The notes: generated from the letters alone by a model not told the origin. A stretch of 55,853 nt of DNA from Thomasclavelia cocleata (GCF_900102365.1 NZ_FOIN01000007.1:41329-97181), one strand, 5' to 3'. Shown: positions 26,299-36,252, numbered from the stretch's first letter. Numbers and translations are program-made.

Positions 26299-28050
26299 AT
26301 GAACAATAATGTGATTTATTCGATTAATGGACCCGTTGTAAAAGTAAAAGATACAGTTTCTTTTTCCATGTTGGAAATGGTATATGTAGGTAATGATTCT
26401 TTAATGGGTGAAGTAATTTCCATTTCTAAAGAATTTACTACGATCCAGGTATATGAAACTACTACTGGTCTTAAGCCAGGTGAACCAGTTGTATCAACTG
26501 GCTCACCAATCTGTGCAACGTTAGGCCCAGGAATTTTAAGAAATATCTTTGATGGAATCGAACGTCCTTTAAAAGCACTTGAAAAAGAATCTGGTGCATT
26601 TATTCATGCAGGAAGTAATGTAGATTCTTTAGATGTTGATAAAAAATGGGATGTAACAATGATGGTTAAAGCTGGTGATCAAGTTAAAGGTGGTACTGTT
26701 TATGCAACTACACCAGAAACTGATTTAATTGTTCATAAATGTATGGTTAGTCCGTTAATTAGCGGTAAAGTAATTGAAGTAGTAGAAGATGGTCAATATA
26801 CTATTAATGATGTAATTATGAAAATTGAGGACACTAATGGTAAAATTATTGAATGTACATTATGTCAAAAATGGCCAATCAAACAAGCTCGACCAGTAGC
26901 TAAGCGGTTGCCAATAGCAATACCGTTAGTAACAGGACAGCGTGTTATTGATACACTATTTCCAATTGCTAAAGGTGGAACTGCAGCTATTCCAGGTGGT
27001 TTTGGTACTGGTAAGACAATGACACAGCATCAAATTGCTAAATGGTGTGATGCTGATATTATCGTTTATGTTGGTTGTGGTGAACGTGGTAATGAAATGA
27101 CTCAGGTTCTTGAAGAGTTTAGTGAATTAATTGATCCTAAGAGCGGTAAACCACTTACAGATAGAACAGTATTGATTGCTAATACTTCAAATATGCCAGT
27201 TGCGGCTCGTGAAGCCAGCATTTATACTGGAGTAACATTAGCTGAATATTATCGTGATATGGGATATCATGTTGCAATCATGGCTGATTCAACTTCACGT
27301 TGGGCTGAAGCACTTCGAGAAATTTCTGGTCGTCTAGAAGAAATGCCTGCTGAAGAAGGCTTCCCAGCTTATTTACCATCTCGTTTATCGCAATTCTATG
27401 AACGAGCTGGATATATGGAAACGCTAAATGGTCAAGAAGGTTCAGTATCAATTATTGGTGCAGTATCACCTCAAGGGGCAGATTTTTCTGAACCAGTTAC
27501 TCAAAATACGAAACGATTTGTACGTTGTTTCTGGGCTTTAGATAAGGCTTTGGCTTATGCTAGACACTATTTTGCAATAAATTGGACTCAAAGTTATAGT
27601 GATTATGTATATGATCTTGAAAAGTGGTATAGTAAGAATGTTGGTCATAAATTTGTTAGTGATCGTCAGGAAATTGCCTATATTTTAGCTGAAGAGGCTA
27701 AATTAAATGAGATAGTTCAATTAATGGGGCCTGATGTTTTACCAGAGGATCAGAAATTAATTATTGAGATTGCTAAAGTTGTTCGAGTTGGATATTTGCA
27801 GCAAAATGCTTTCCATAAAGATGATACTTATGTACCAATGGAAAAACAGTTGAAAATGATGGAAGTTATTTTATACTTAAACCATCGTTGCAAAGAAGCA
27901 GTTGCTCAAGGCAAGGTTGTTAGACAAATCGTTCAAACGGGAATTTTTGATCAATTGATTAAAATGAAATATGATATTCCAAATGATAATATTAATAAAT
28001 TAGATACTTATTATCATGATATTGATGAAGCGATAAAATCTGTAGCGTAG
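26299..28050 (+). CDS. ntpA: V-type ATPase catalytic subunit A
   Basis: The protein has 583 residues. The P-loop reads GGFGTGKT (residues 233-240), a variant of the usual GPFGSGKT. Other landmarks are the V-type bulge region (about 90-190), YVGCGERGNEM, VAIMADSTSRWAEALREISGRLEEMPAEEGFPAYL and IGAVSPQGADFSEPV. It hydrolyses ATP at the A-B interface. The gene sits between E and B; AGGGGG precedes the ATG. Confidence 0.97.
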   Translation: MNNNVIYSINGPVVKVKDTVSFSMLEMVYVGNDSLMGEVISISKEFTTIQVYETTTGLKPGEPVVSTGSPICATLGPGILRNIFDGIERPLKALEKESGAFIHAGSNVDSLDVDKKWDVTMMVKAGDQVKGGTVYATTPETDLIVHKCMVSPLISGKVIEVVEDGQYTINDVIMKIEDTNGKIIECTLCQKWPIKQARPVAKRLPIAIPLVTGQRVIDTLFPIAKGGTAAIPGGFGTGKTMTQHQIAKWCDADIIVYVGCGERGNEMTQVLEEFSELIDPKSGKPLTDRTVLIANTSNMPVAAREASIYTGVTLAEYYRDMGYHVAIMADSTSRWAEALREISGRLEEMPAEEGFPAYLPSRLSQFYERAGYMETLNGQEGSVSIIGAVSPQGADFSEPVTQNTKRFVRCFWALDKALAYARHYFAINWTQSYSDYVYDLEKWYSKNVGHKFVSDRQEIAYILAEEAKLNEIVQLMGPDVLPEDQKLIIEIAKVVRVGYLQQNAFHKDDTYVPMEKQLKMMEVILYLNHRCKEAVAQGKVVRQIVQTGIFDQLIKMKYDIPNDNINKLDTYYHDIDEAIKSVA

Positions 28051-28062
28051 GAGGAAATGATT

Positions 28063-29505
28063 ATGTCACTACAATATGTAGGATTAAATGAAATTAATGG
28101 ACCATTAGTCGTTTTAGACCACGTTAAAGGTGCTTCATACGATGAAATGGTAGATATACAATTAAATGATGGAACAACTCGAGCTGGTCGAATTGTTCAA
28201 ATCGAAGGTGAAAAAGTTGTTGTCCAGGTATTTGAAGGAACTAATGGCTTATCACTGGAAAATACTAAAACTAGATTATTAGGTAAACCGATGGAATTAC
28301 CTGTTTCTAAAGAAATTCTAGGAAGAATTTTTTCTGGAGCAGGGCGTCCTATTGATGGTTTAGGTGAAGTATATGCTGAAGCTGAAATGGATATTAATGG
28401 TCTACCATTAAATCCTGTATCACGAGTATATCCACGTAATTATATTAATACTGGGATTTCTTCAATTGACTGTTTGACTACATTGATTCGTGGACAAAAG
28501 TTACCAATTTTCTCAGTATCTGGTTTACCACATGATCGTTTAGCGGTTCAAATCGTTAAACAGGCAAAAATTGCTGATGAGGCTGGTAAAGGATTTGCAG
28601 TTGTTTTTGCAGCTATGGGAGTAACTAATGATGTAGCTGAATATTTTAAACGAAGCTTTAAAGAAGCAGGGGTTATGGAAAGAGTAGTTATGTTCCTGAA
28701 TCTATCAAATGATCCAATCATTGAACGTATCTTAACACCTCGTTGTGCTTTAACTGCTGCTGAATATTTAGCTTTTAAACAAAATATGCATGTACTAGTA
28801 ATATATACTGATGTAACTTCTTATTGTGAAGCATTGCGTGAATTCTCTTCAAGTAAAGGTGAGATTCCAGGTCGTAAAGGATATCCTGGCTATTTATATT
28901 CGGATCTTGCCTCATTGTATGAAAGAGCAGGAATTATTAAGGATGCAGAAGGGTCTGTTACTCAAATTCCAATTCTTACAATGCCTAACAATGACATTAC
29001 TCATCCAGTACCAGATTTAACAGGTTATATTACAGAAGGGCAAATTACATTGGATGTTGATTTAAATTCAGCTGGTGTTTATCCTCCAGTAGGAGTATTA
29101 CCTTCATTAAGTCGTTTAATGAAAGATGGTATTGGTGAAGGATTTACACGTGTAGATCATCAAGATATTGCTAACCAGTTGTTTGCATGTTATGCTCATG
29201 TTCAAGATGTACGTTCTTTGACTTCTGTTATTGGTGAAGATGAATTATCAGATTTAGATAAAAAATATATTAGCTTTGGTCATTTATTTGAAGAACATTT
29301 TATCAACCAAGGTTTTGATACTAATCGTAGTATTGAAGAGACATTGGATTTAGGATGGAATCTAGTTTCAGTTCTTCCACGTGAGGCACTAGATCGTCTT
29401 GATAACACATTGCTGGATCAATATTATAACCATGAAAAAGCAATTGAGCGCTTTAATATTAAAGAAAAGAAGATTATTAAAGAATTACAAGAAGAAGGTG
29501 AATAA
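28063..29505 (+). CDS. ntpB: V-type ATPase non-catalytic subunit B
   Basis: The protein has 480 residues from the ATG at 28063; the ATG at 28057 is only 2 bases after GGAGG and is rejected. It lacks a Walker A motif and instead reads [17 protein letters not shown], as expected of subunit B. Other landmarks are [53 protein letters not shown] and [27 protein letters not shown]. It alternates with subunit A in the hexameric head. Confidence 0.97.
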   Translation: MSLQYVGLNEINGPLVVLDHVKGASYDEMVDIQLNDGTTRAGRIVQIEGEKVVVQVFEGTNGLSLENTKTRLLGKPMELPVSKEILGRIFSGAGRPIDGLGEVYAEAEMDINGLPLNPVSRVYPRNYINTGISSIDCLTTLIRGQKLPIFSVSGLPHDRLAVQIVKQAKIADEAGKGFAVVFAAMGVTNDVAEYFKRSFKEAGVMERVVMFLNLSNDPIIERILTPRCALTAAEYLAFKQNMHVLVIYTDVTSYCEALREFSSSKGEIPGRKGYPGYLYSDLASLYERAGIIKDAEGSVTQIPILTMPNNDITHPVPDLTGYITEGQITLDVDLNSAGVYPPVGVLPSLSRLMKDGIGEGFTRVDHQDIANQLFACYAHVQDVRSLTSVIGEDELSDLDKKYISFGHLFEEHFINQGFDTNRSIEETLDLGWNLVSVLPREALDRLDNTLLDQYYNHEKAIERFNIKEKKIIKELQEEGE

Positions 29506-29507
29506 TT

Positions 29508-30116
29508 ATGGCCTTGAAAGTAGTTCCTACTAAAGGTAATTTAATTGCAATGAAAAAATCATTGCAATTAGCTAACCTTGGATATAATCTAATGGATCAA
29601 AAACGTAATGTTTTGATTAAAGAAATGATGACTTTATTAGATGATGTAAAAATTATTCGTGATCAGATTACATCTTCATATCAAGAAGCATATGATGCTC
29701 TTCAGGAAGCTAATATCTCAATGGGATTAATTACTGACATAGTTAACAGTACACCTGAAGATTATGGAATTTCAATTGCTTATCGCAGTGTTATGGGGGT
29801 TGAAATACCAAAAATATCATATAACAAACAACCATTGAAGATGACATATGATATTGAACGTTCTAATTCAAGAGTTGATTATGCCTATAATTGTTTTTAT
29901 AATGTAAAACAATTAACAGTATTATTGGCAGAGGTTGAAAATAGTGTCTATCGTTTAGCAAATACAATCCGAAAGACACAAAAAAGAGCTAATGCATTAA
30001 AAAATATTTCAATTCCTCGTTTTGAATCAACAATAAAAGTTATATCTGAAGCTTTAGAAGAAAAAGAGAGAGAAGAATTTACACGTCAAAAAGTTATTAA
30101 AGAAATGAAACGATGA
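29508..30116 (+). CDS. ntpD: V-type ATPase subunit D (central rotor stalk)
   Basis: The protein has 202 residues, two long helices, opening with VVPTKGNLIAMKKSLQLANLGYNLMDQKRNVLIKEM and ending with TIRKTQKRANALKNISIPRFESTIKVISEALEEKEREEF, both hallmark stretches of subunit D. It is the axle that turns within the A3B3 head. It begins 2 bases after the subunit B stop and is the last gene of the operon, closed by a terminator. Confidence 0.96.
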   Translation: MALKVVPTKGNLIAMKKSLQLANLGYNLMDQKRNVLIKEMMTLLDDVKIIRDQITSSYQEAYDALQEANISMGLITDIVNSTPEDYGISIAYRSVMGVEIPKISYNKQPLKMTYDIERSNSRVDYAYNCFYNVKQLTVLLAEVENSVYRLANTIRKTQKRANALKNISIPRFESTIKVISEALEEKEREEFTRQKVIKEMKR

Positions 30117-30142
30117 GACTCATATTATTTGAGTCTTTTTTT
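30116..30142 (+). terminator. Terminator of the V-ATPase operon
   Basis: AGACTCA (30116-30122) pairs with TGAGTCT (30130-30136) and is followed by a T run. The left arm starts in the ntpD stop codon. Confidence 0.88.
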
Positions 30143-30210
30143 GTTATTAAAAGAAAAGTGATTACATAATAAAATGTAACCACTTTAACTTAATTGATTA
30201 AAGATGTAAA

Positions 30211-30639
30211 TTATTTTTGAATAAATTTAATGTCTTCATTAGTTAATGAATATGTCAAATCTGTAGGGGAATTAGAGCGAATATGAATTAAATTATTATC
30301 TTCAATTCTACCATTCCAAGTAGCAATGACAATAACTTTTTTAGCTAATGCTTTTAAAAAAGCTAACATATCAATGTTTGAATCTTTAGCATAAAGAATT
30401 CTTTTATTATCTAGTAATAAAATATCTTTATCATATGTTTGTAAAAAATCATCCATAATTTTTACTAAATCAGTTGCATTATCTTTAAAAATATTATCTA
30501 AATTTAAAATAGGGATACCACAATAATCACTGTATTCATGAATAAGTTTTGATTTACCACTACCAGGACTACCAATAATTAATATTAGTTTATTTTCAAT
30601 GTTTTTTGCAACTTCGATTTCTTTAAGTAATTGATCCAT
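30211..30639 (-). CDS. Orphan BrxF-like P-loop ATPase
   Basis: The protein has 142 residues. Walker A is GSPGSGKS (residues 23-30), Walker B is DILLLDN (72-78), and VIVIATWNGRIEDNNLIHI (103-120) follows. This order, the LLLDN...ILY pairing, the ATWNG motif and the length match BrxF, the small P-loop protein of type 3 BREX phage-defence systems, as I recall that family. No other BREX gene (PglZ, BrxL, BrxC, methylase) lies in the window, so it stands alone between the V-ATPase operon and a lipoprotein gene. AAAGGAGG precedes the ATG on the minus strand. A generic small AAA-like ATPase is the alternative. Confidence 0.7.
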   Translation of the reverse strand: MDQLLKEIEVAKNIENKLILIIGSPGSGKSKLIHEYSDYCGIPILNLDNIFKDNATDLVKIMDDFLQTYDKDILLLDNKRILYAKDSNIDMLAFLKALAKKVIVIATWNGRIEDNNLIHIRSNSPTDLTYSLTNEDIKFIQK

Positions 30640-30771
30640 AATTTTAACCTCCTTTTTTAACGAATCTAAAAATATTATAAAAATCGAATGTATCTTATAT
30701 ATTTATTTTATCATTATTAATTGTTATTTGATAGTAATATTATAAGATATTTCCTGGGGAATAATGTCGAT

Positions 30772-31134
30772 TTATTTGTAATTATCAGTGATTTTTATAA
30801 TACTATCTTGATTTGTTTGATACCAGTCATTATTAATGTTAACTAGTGAATTTAAAAATGATATTTTAAATAATTCTTTATTGTTTTTGTCAAAACCTCT
30901 TGCATAAAGGCTCCATCCTTTAATATTCTGTTTACTAATTTTTTCAACTTCTAATTTATTAATATTATCAACAAATATTTTTGCTTCATCATAATCTAGC
31001 TGAATTTCAATAAGTCCTTTTTCACTTGTAAGTTTTAAATCTATTTTATCAGCATATTCAAGTCTAATTTTATTATTTGTATTACAACCTGTAAGTATAA
31101 TTAATATAATAATAAGAATATTAAGTTTTTTCAT
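30772..31134 (-). CDS. Small lipoprotein of unknown function
   Basis: The protein has 120 residues. A signal sequence ends in the lipobox LTGC with Cys17 as the lipidated residue. The mature part is a small mixed alpha/beta domain with no motif I recognise (KIDLKLTSEKGLIEIQLDYDEAKIFV... GWSLYARGFDKNNKELFKISF). AGAGGTGAT precedes the ATG. It is divergent from the propeller/ABC operon and shares a 155-bp upstream region with it. Confidence 0.75.
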   Translation of the reverse strand: MKKLNILIIILIILTGCNTNNKIRLEYADKIDLKLTSEKGLIEIQLDYDEAKIFVDNINKLEVEKISKQNIKGWSLYARGFDKNNKELFKISFLNSLVNINNDWYQTNQDSIIKITDNYK

Positions 31135-31208
31135 ATATTTATAATCACCTCTAATTTAAGTATATCATAATATTAATTAAAATTGTCTGTAATTAATTAT
31201 AAAATAAG

Positions 31209-31259
31209 TGTACTACATATTGTAATACAGTTGATGTGGTGTTATAATAAAACTGTATT
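31209..31259 (+). promoter_or_regulatory. Promoter of the propeller/ABC operon with overlapping operator repeats
   Basis: TTGTAA (31220-31225) and TATAAT (31243-31248) are 17 bases apart. A near-palindrome at 31209-31229 (half-sites TGTACTAC and GTAATACA) covers the -35 and resembles operators of YtrA-type GntR repressors. AATACAGTT (31224-31232) and AACTGTATT (31251-31259) form a perfect 9-bp inverted repeat around the -10, and a third ATACAGTT occurs just before the ribosome binding site. Repression by a DNA-binding protein encoded elsewhere is inferred. Confidence 0.6.
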
Positions 31260-31289
31260 AATCATAGTGATACAGTTAGGAGGAATATC

Positions 31290-34200
31290 ATGAAAAAATT
31301 ATTATCATTAGTAGTAATATTGTTGATGATTGTGCCAATACCTATTCAAGGGGCAAAGAAAGTTACAAGTATTGAATCGTATAGTCAGGGAAAAGAGGTA
31401 AAGGGAGATGTTGTCGCAAAAGAAGTTGTACTTAGTGATGAACTAAAGGGGATGATGGTTGCTAGTGATGAAGGGTTAGAGTTTGTTGATGATGTAAATT
31501 TTATTATTAATCTTAATCATCCAGTTAAACGTTTTGAAGTAATTGATGATATTGATAATGATGGTGTAAAGGATGTTGCAGTTTATCTAAAAACAGGTAC
31601 TGGTTATAGCAATTTCCAAATAGTTAGTTCTAAAAATTCTAAAGTTTTATATGAAACTGCATTAACACATAAAACAATTGATGAAAATAATAGTGTAATT
31701 GTAGAAAATTCAATTGTAAGACAAATATTAAGTAATGATAAAATAGTTTATTTAATTTATGATCATCATTTATTAGCTATAGATGCTGATAAAAAAGAGG
31801 TTATTTTTGATTATGAGGACAAAGATAATATTTGGAAAATGGTCATATTTGATAATCAAATCATCTTTACAACTCAGCAAGGACAGGTAATCAGTATTGA
31901 TAAGAAAAGGGGTGATCTCAATTATCGGACAACTGTTGTTAAGCCATTAGATATAGAAGTTAAATATCACAACAATGAAAAGCAAGAAGTAAATATGAAT
32001 GTTTGGGATATCTTAATTTTAAAAGATAAATTATATGTTACTAGTGAAATCGATAAACTTTATCAAATGGATATTGGTACAGGTGAAGTAATCAAAGAAC
32101 TAGAATTAAGTGTAGTTAGTCAAGATAAGATATCTAAGCGATTAACTGAACAATCACGATATAATCCTAGTGAAGGAAAGGAAACAGTTTATGCTACTGG
32201 TGTATTTTCTAAAGCTTTTAATGGATATAAAATGAAAATGCTTAAAGATAATCTTATGTTAGTAGAAGCATATTTAGGTGATCAGGATTATTATTTGGTT
32301 TCTGATTTTGGTATTAATAATAAGGGAATTGAGCCGACATTATTATTGATTGATACAAAGAATTTAGAGGTTAAAAGTAAAATTAAACTGGATCAATATA
32401 GTTTAGATTGTTCTAATACTACTTTGTCAACTTATCAGGGAAAAGATGTATTGATTATTCCTAGTAGTGTAAATAGAGGGATATTAAGAGTTTCTGTCTA
32501 TTCATTAGATGGTAAATTAATTTTGCAAAATGATTTAAAAAATTTAGGAGTTGGTTTAGAGAATGTAAAAATAAATATTAGTAATTATGGAAATGATTAT
32601 TTATTACAGATTAGTGATGGTAGTAGTTATATTTTGAAGGAAGATTTAAAAACGATTAATTCATTAGGAAGTTCTAAAATAGTTAATAAAATAACTGATT
32701 TGGATCAGGGAATACTTGTTTCTAGTAATCAGGATGGTAAAATAAATAAAATTCTTAAATTAGGTTTAAATGGTAGAGATGATGTTTTGATGCAAGTCAA
32801 TATACCAGATCAGTATCTAAATAGTGGTTTTGAGGCAATTAATTATAATGAAGATAGTAATGAAATTTTAACTTTAGTTAATGAGAAAAATAGTTTAAAT
32901 GAAGTTATTGCAAGTCATATTTTAATAATTAATGCAGGAGATGGAAATATTGTTTGTGATAAAAAAGTTTTAATTAATAATGGGCTAGATGAGAAAAATA
33001 AGTATTTAACTGGCAATGAAATAAGTTATTTTAGTGATTTGAATAATGATGGTAAAAAAGAAATTTTAATTGATGATTGTATTATTGATGGTGGTACATA
33101 TACTTTTAAAGCACATTATGAACAATTAGTTGAAGATAATGGAACAGTTATTGATGCTGGAGATTTAAATAATGATGGAATTAGTGATTTAGTTAGTGTT
33201 GGTGAAACGGAGATGCGTGTTTATTATTCAAATAAAAATGGATATGAGATAACTTATCAAAAAAGTAATCTTGTTAAAAAGTATGATAAGAATCTATTAA
33301 ATAATCAACAAGTTAAAGTAATAGGTGATTTGGATCATAAAGGAATTAATTTATTTGTAATTAATGCTCGTAATAAAAATGGATGTCAGTATTATCAGGC
33401 TATTGATCCAAAAAATTTATCAGTACGTTTTAATTTAATGGAAGATGGGGTTTTTGATTGGGGAGAGAGTTTTACATTAACAGGAATTGATTATAATCAT
33501 GATGGAATTGATGATCTGTTATTTAATACACCAGAAAATAAACAAAAAATTATAAGTGGTAAGGATGGAACTTTAATTACTGATATTAAAAGAGAAAGTG
33601 ATGAATATGGTCAAGAAAGTACACCAGCTGTATTAGAAAATATTATTCCTATTAATATTGATGATAATGGACAAATTATATATCAATTGGAAGATATAAA
33701 TGATGATAATGTTAGGGAACTAGGTTATATTTATTTTGATTATAGTCAAAATAATAATTATATTAAACTTAGAATTCTGGATGGGAAAAGTTTAAAGGAG
33801 TTGAAGGTATGTAATTTGGATAATCTTAAATATTCTGATTTAATTATAGTGCCTGTTTTAGGACAGAGTAAAATCATAATAAAAGGTGATGACAATAATC
33901 AGATTTATGATTATAAAAATGAAGTATTAGTAGCTGGTTGTAATATTGATGCAGTTAGTGCAAGAACATTAAATAGTGGACAAATCTTAATTGAAAATAA
34001 TGGTGGGCAATTATATGCTTTTGATGATCATTGTGATTTTAAGTTAGTTGATTTTGAGCATGAAAAGTTTAATAGTGGGGATATCACTATTAAATATCAA
34101 AGTGAAAAATCAGGGATGATGAGTGTTTATGATCAAGGAAGTCTGATTGCAACTAGTACAGCAGAAAAGATTGATTTAAAATTATTGGCAGGTAAACATC

Positions 34201-34400
34201 GACTTGTCTTTTCTTATGATGATGGACAGGGCAAAGTTACACATATAACTAAGCAAATTGAAGTGCATAAATCTTCGATAATTAAATATTTCGCAATTTT
34301 ATTAACTTTAATAATTGTATCAGCAGGTATATTTACTGTTGTATACCCAAAATATCGGTTGGAAAAGAAAGTGGGTGTAAGACATGGAAAAAATAATTAA
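31290..34400 (+). CDS. Secreted, membrane-anchored beta-propeller/FG-GAP repeat protein linked to an ABC exporter
   Basis: The protein has 1036 residues. A signal peptide (1-21) is followed by repeated beta-rich blades mixing PQQ/WD-like strands with Asp-rich FG-GAP/EF-like loops: DIDNDGVKDVAVY, SDLNNDGKKEILIDD, GDLNNDGISDLVSVG, DYNHDGIDDLLFNT, EDINDDNVRELGYIYF. These loops probably bind calcium. A C-terminal membrane segment (IIKYFAILLTLIIVSAGIFTVVY) and a basic tail anchor it, so the propeller lies outside the cell. AGGAGG precedes the ATG. The ABC ATPase gene overlaps its end by 17 bases, and the two are surely co-translated. It is probably a sensor, receptor or substrate-holding part of the transporter; no function is known to me. 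Confidence 0.8.
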   Translation: MKKLLSLVVILLMIVPIPIQGAKKVTSIESYSQGKEVKGDVVAKEVVLSDELKGMMVASDEGLEFVDDVNFIINLNHPVKRFEVIDDIDNDGVKDVAVYLKTGTGYSNFQIVSSKNSKVLYETALTHKTIDENNSVIVENSIVRQILSNDKIVYLIYDHHLLAIDADKKEVIFDYEDKDNIWKMVIFDNQIIFTTQQGQVISIDKKRGDLNYRTTVVKPLDIEVKYHNNEKQEVNMNVWDILILKDKLYVTSEIDKLYQMDIGTGEVIKELELSVVSQDKISKRLTEQSRYNPSEGKETVYATGVFSKAFNGYKMKMLKDNLMLVEAYLGDQDYYLVSDFGINNKGIEPTLLLIDTKNLEVKSKIKLDQYSLDCSNTTLSTYQGKDVLIIPSSVNRGILRVSVYSLDGKLILQNDLKNLGVGLENVKINISNYGNDYLLQISDGSSYILKEDLKTINSLGSSKIVNKITDLDQGILVSSNQDGKINKILKLGLNGRDDVLMQVNIPDQYLNSGFEAINYNEDSNEILTLVNEKNSLNEVIASHILIINAGDGNIVCDKKVLINNGLDEKNKYLTGNEISYFSDLNNDGKKEILIDDCIIDGGTYTFKAHYEQLVEDNGTVIDAGDLNNDGISDLVSVGETEMRVYYSNKNGYEITYQKSNLVKKYDKNLLNNQQVKVIGDLDHKGINLFVINARNKNGCQYYQAIDPKNLSVRFNLMEDGVFDWGESFTLTGIDYNHDGIDDLLFNTPENKQKIISGKDGTLITDIKRESDEYGQESTPAVLENIIPINIDDNGQIIYQLEDINDDNVRELGYIYFDYSQNNNYIKLRILDGKSLKELKVCNLDNLKYSDLIIVPVLGQSKIIIKGDDNNQIYDYKNEVLVAGCNIDAVSARTLNSGQILIENNGGQLYAFDDHCDFKLVDFEHEKFNSGDITIKYQSEKSGMMSVYDQGSLIATSTAEKIDLKLLAGKHRLVFSYDDGQGKVTHITKQIEVHKSSIIKYFAILLTLIIVSAGIFTVVYPKYRLEKKVGVRHGKNN

Positions 34401-35319
34401 AGTTGAGCAGATGAATAAGTTTTTTGGATCATTTAAAGCAATTGATGATCTATCCTTTGAATTAGAAGGTGGAAAGATTTATGGAATTATTGGACCAAAT
34501 GGTGCAGGAAAATCAACAACGATGTCTTTATTAATGGGACTTATCTTTCCAAGTAGTGGAAGTGGGTCAATAAAAGGTTATCCTTTAGGTTCTAATGAAG
34601 CTAAAAAATTAATGGGCTATTCACCTGAATTTCCTAATTTTTATAGTGATATGAGCTGTCTGGAATATCTTGTTTATATGGGGCAGTTATCAAATCTGGA
34701 TTTTGATACAGCGGTAAAAAGGGCTTTGGAATTATTAGACGAGTTTGGATTATTAGAACATAAATTAAAAAAAGTTGCTAAGTTTTCTACGGGAATGAAG
34801 AAAAAAGTTGGCTTGATACAGGCGATGCTTCATGATCCTGAAGTATTATTATTAGATGAGCCAACTGCAAACCTAGATCCGACTAGTAGAAGCGAAATTA
34901 TTCAAACTTTGAAAAAGCTGGTTAGTCAACGTAAAATGACAGTATTAATAAGTTCGCATGTATTAAGTGAATTAGAAATGATTATTGATCATGTAGTTAT
35001 GATTAATAAAGGACATGTTGTTTTAAATCAGCCTATTGAGGTTGTACAACAGGGATTTAATCAAGAAAAGGTATTGGTTAGTACTAAACAAAATAGTTTA
35101 TTGAAGAAGTATCTGGATATTAATGGTTATAATTATAATTTAGAAAAAAATGTTTTTAGAATTACAACAAAGGATAAAGCTGTTTGTAAGCGGGATTTAA
35201 TTAAATTTATTTATGAAAATGATGTTGAATTAGATTTATTTAAAGAAGAAGTAATTACTTTAGAGAAACTCTATCAGCAAGTTGTGGAGGATAATGAGAA
35301 TGAAAGTGTTGTTATGTAA
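34384..35319 (+). CDS. ABC transporter ATP-binding protein
   Basis: The protein has 311 residues. Walker A is GPNGAGKST, the Q-loop region is MGYSPEFPNFY, the signature is FSTGMKKKVGLIQA (STGMK instead of LSGGQ), and Walker B is VLLLDEPTANLDP, then SSHVLSELE for the H-loop. The atypical signature is common in the NosF/YtrB-type exporters. A C-terminal extension of about 90 residues follows. It would power the permease encoded by the next gene, whose start overlaps it. Confidence 0.93.
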   Translation: MEKIIKVEQMNKFFGSFKAIDDLSFELEGGKIYGIIGPNGAGKSTTMSLLMGLIFPSSGSGSIKGYPLGSNEAKKLMGYSPEFPNFYSDMSCLEYLVYMGQLSNLDFDTAVKRALELLDEFGLLEHKLKKVAKFSTGMKKKVGLIQAMLHDPEVLLLDEPTANLDPTSRSEIIQTLKKLVSQRKMTVLISSHVLSELEMIIDHVVMINKGHVVLNQPIEVVQQGFNQEKVLVSTKQNSLLKKYLDINGYNYNLEKNVFRITTKDKAVCKRDLIKFIYENDVELDLFKEEVITLEKLYQQVVEDNENESVVM

Positions 35320-36217
35320 GACTTTTACAAAGATGTTTAAGGTTATTCCTGTCACAGTTGTTTGGTTGATTAGTGGGGCATTTGGTTTACTGTTTGCATA
35401 TATATATAATAATTTATCAGAAAGTATTTTAACTTATGCTCGTTTTTCTAATAATATTATGAATATTTATAGTTTAATGGCTTTTATGATAATTGTAGGG
35501 ATAATGATTTGGATTATTTGTTCTAATAGTTCTACTGGTTTGTTTGCACAGGAGATACATGAGGGTACAATTAGATTGTTGTTATCAAAAGAAATTACTC
35601 GAATGCATTTAGTTGCTGGTAAAATATCAGGAATGATTTTAGGCAGTGTTGTTTATTTGATTACAAGCTTTTCAGTATTTATCTTGGTTTTTTGTTTATT
35701 TAGTGGAGTTGAAAAAGATATTTTGTTACTGATTATTAAAGCTACATTAGTATTTATTGTTTATGGTATGGTTGTAATTTTTATTATTGGTGGGTTAGGA
35801 ACATTTTTATCAACAATATTTAAAAAGAAAGTGCCTGCTGTTTTGATTATGGTAGCATTAGCAGGATTAATATTTGGAATTATTCCAATTGTAAGAGTGA
35901 TATTGACTCAACTTGGATATTATAATCAATTTAATTTATATATCTTTGATTTAAATTATCATTTCGGATTAATATTTAACAACTTTTTAGGTAGTATTGG
36001 AGATTTATCACTTTCACAAAGTACAAATGCTATATTTACAATATTTACTAATTTATATATTTCTGAAGCTGTTGATATTGATGTAGCTCTTGCTAATGTA
36101 TGTTATTATGATATTAATACATCATTAAATGGTTTGTTAGTGACATTTAGTTATATAATAGGGGCAGCTGTTTTATATGGAGTATCATTTAAAACGATGT
36201 TGAAAAAAGATATTTAA
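35300..36217 (+). CDS. ABC-2 type transporter permease
   Basis: The protein has about 305 residues with six or so membrane segments (for example VTVVWLISGAFGLLFAYIY, MAFMIIVGIMIWIICS, LVFIVYGMVVIFIIGGLGTF, VLIMVALAGLIFGIIPIV, LLVTFSYIIGAAVLYGVSF). HEGTIRLLLSKEITRMHLVAGKISG is a coupling-helix motif of NosY/ABC-2 permeases. GGAGG (35286-35290) is best spaced for the ATG at 35300; ATG at 35294 is possible. The gene overlaps the ATPase gene by 20 bases. The substrate is unknown. Confidence 0.88.
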   Translation: MKVLLCKTFTKMFKVIPVTVVWLISGAFGLLFAYIYNNLSESILTYARFSNNIMNIYSLMAFMIIVGIMIWIICSNSSTGLFAQEIHEGTIRLLLSKEITRMHLVAGKISGMILGSVVYLITSFSVFILVFCLFSGVEKDILLLIIKATLVFIVYGMVVIFIIGGLGTFLSTIFKKKVPAVLIMVALAGLIFGIIPIVRVILTQLGYYNQFNLYIFDLNYHFGLIFNNFLGSIGDLSLSQSTNAIFTIFTNLYISEAVDIDVALANVCYYDINTSLNGLLVTFSYIIGAAVLYGVSFKTMLKKDI

Positions 36218-36223
36218 TTATTT

Positions 36224-36252
36224 GAGCCATATTAATTGTGGCTCTTTTGTTT
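36224..36252 (+). terminator. Terminator of the propeller/ABC operon
   Basis: GAGCCA (36224-36229) pairs with TGGCTC (36239-36244), followed by TTTTGTTTT. Confidence 0.8.
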
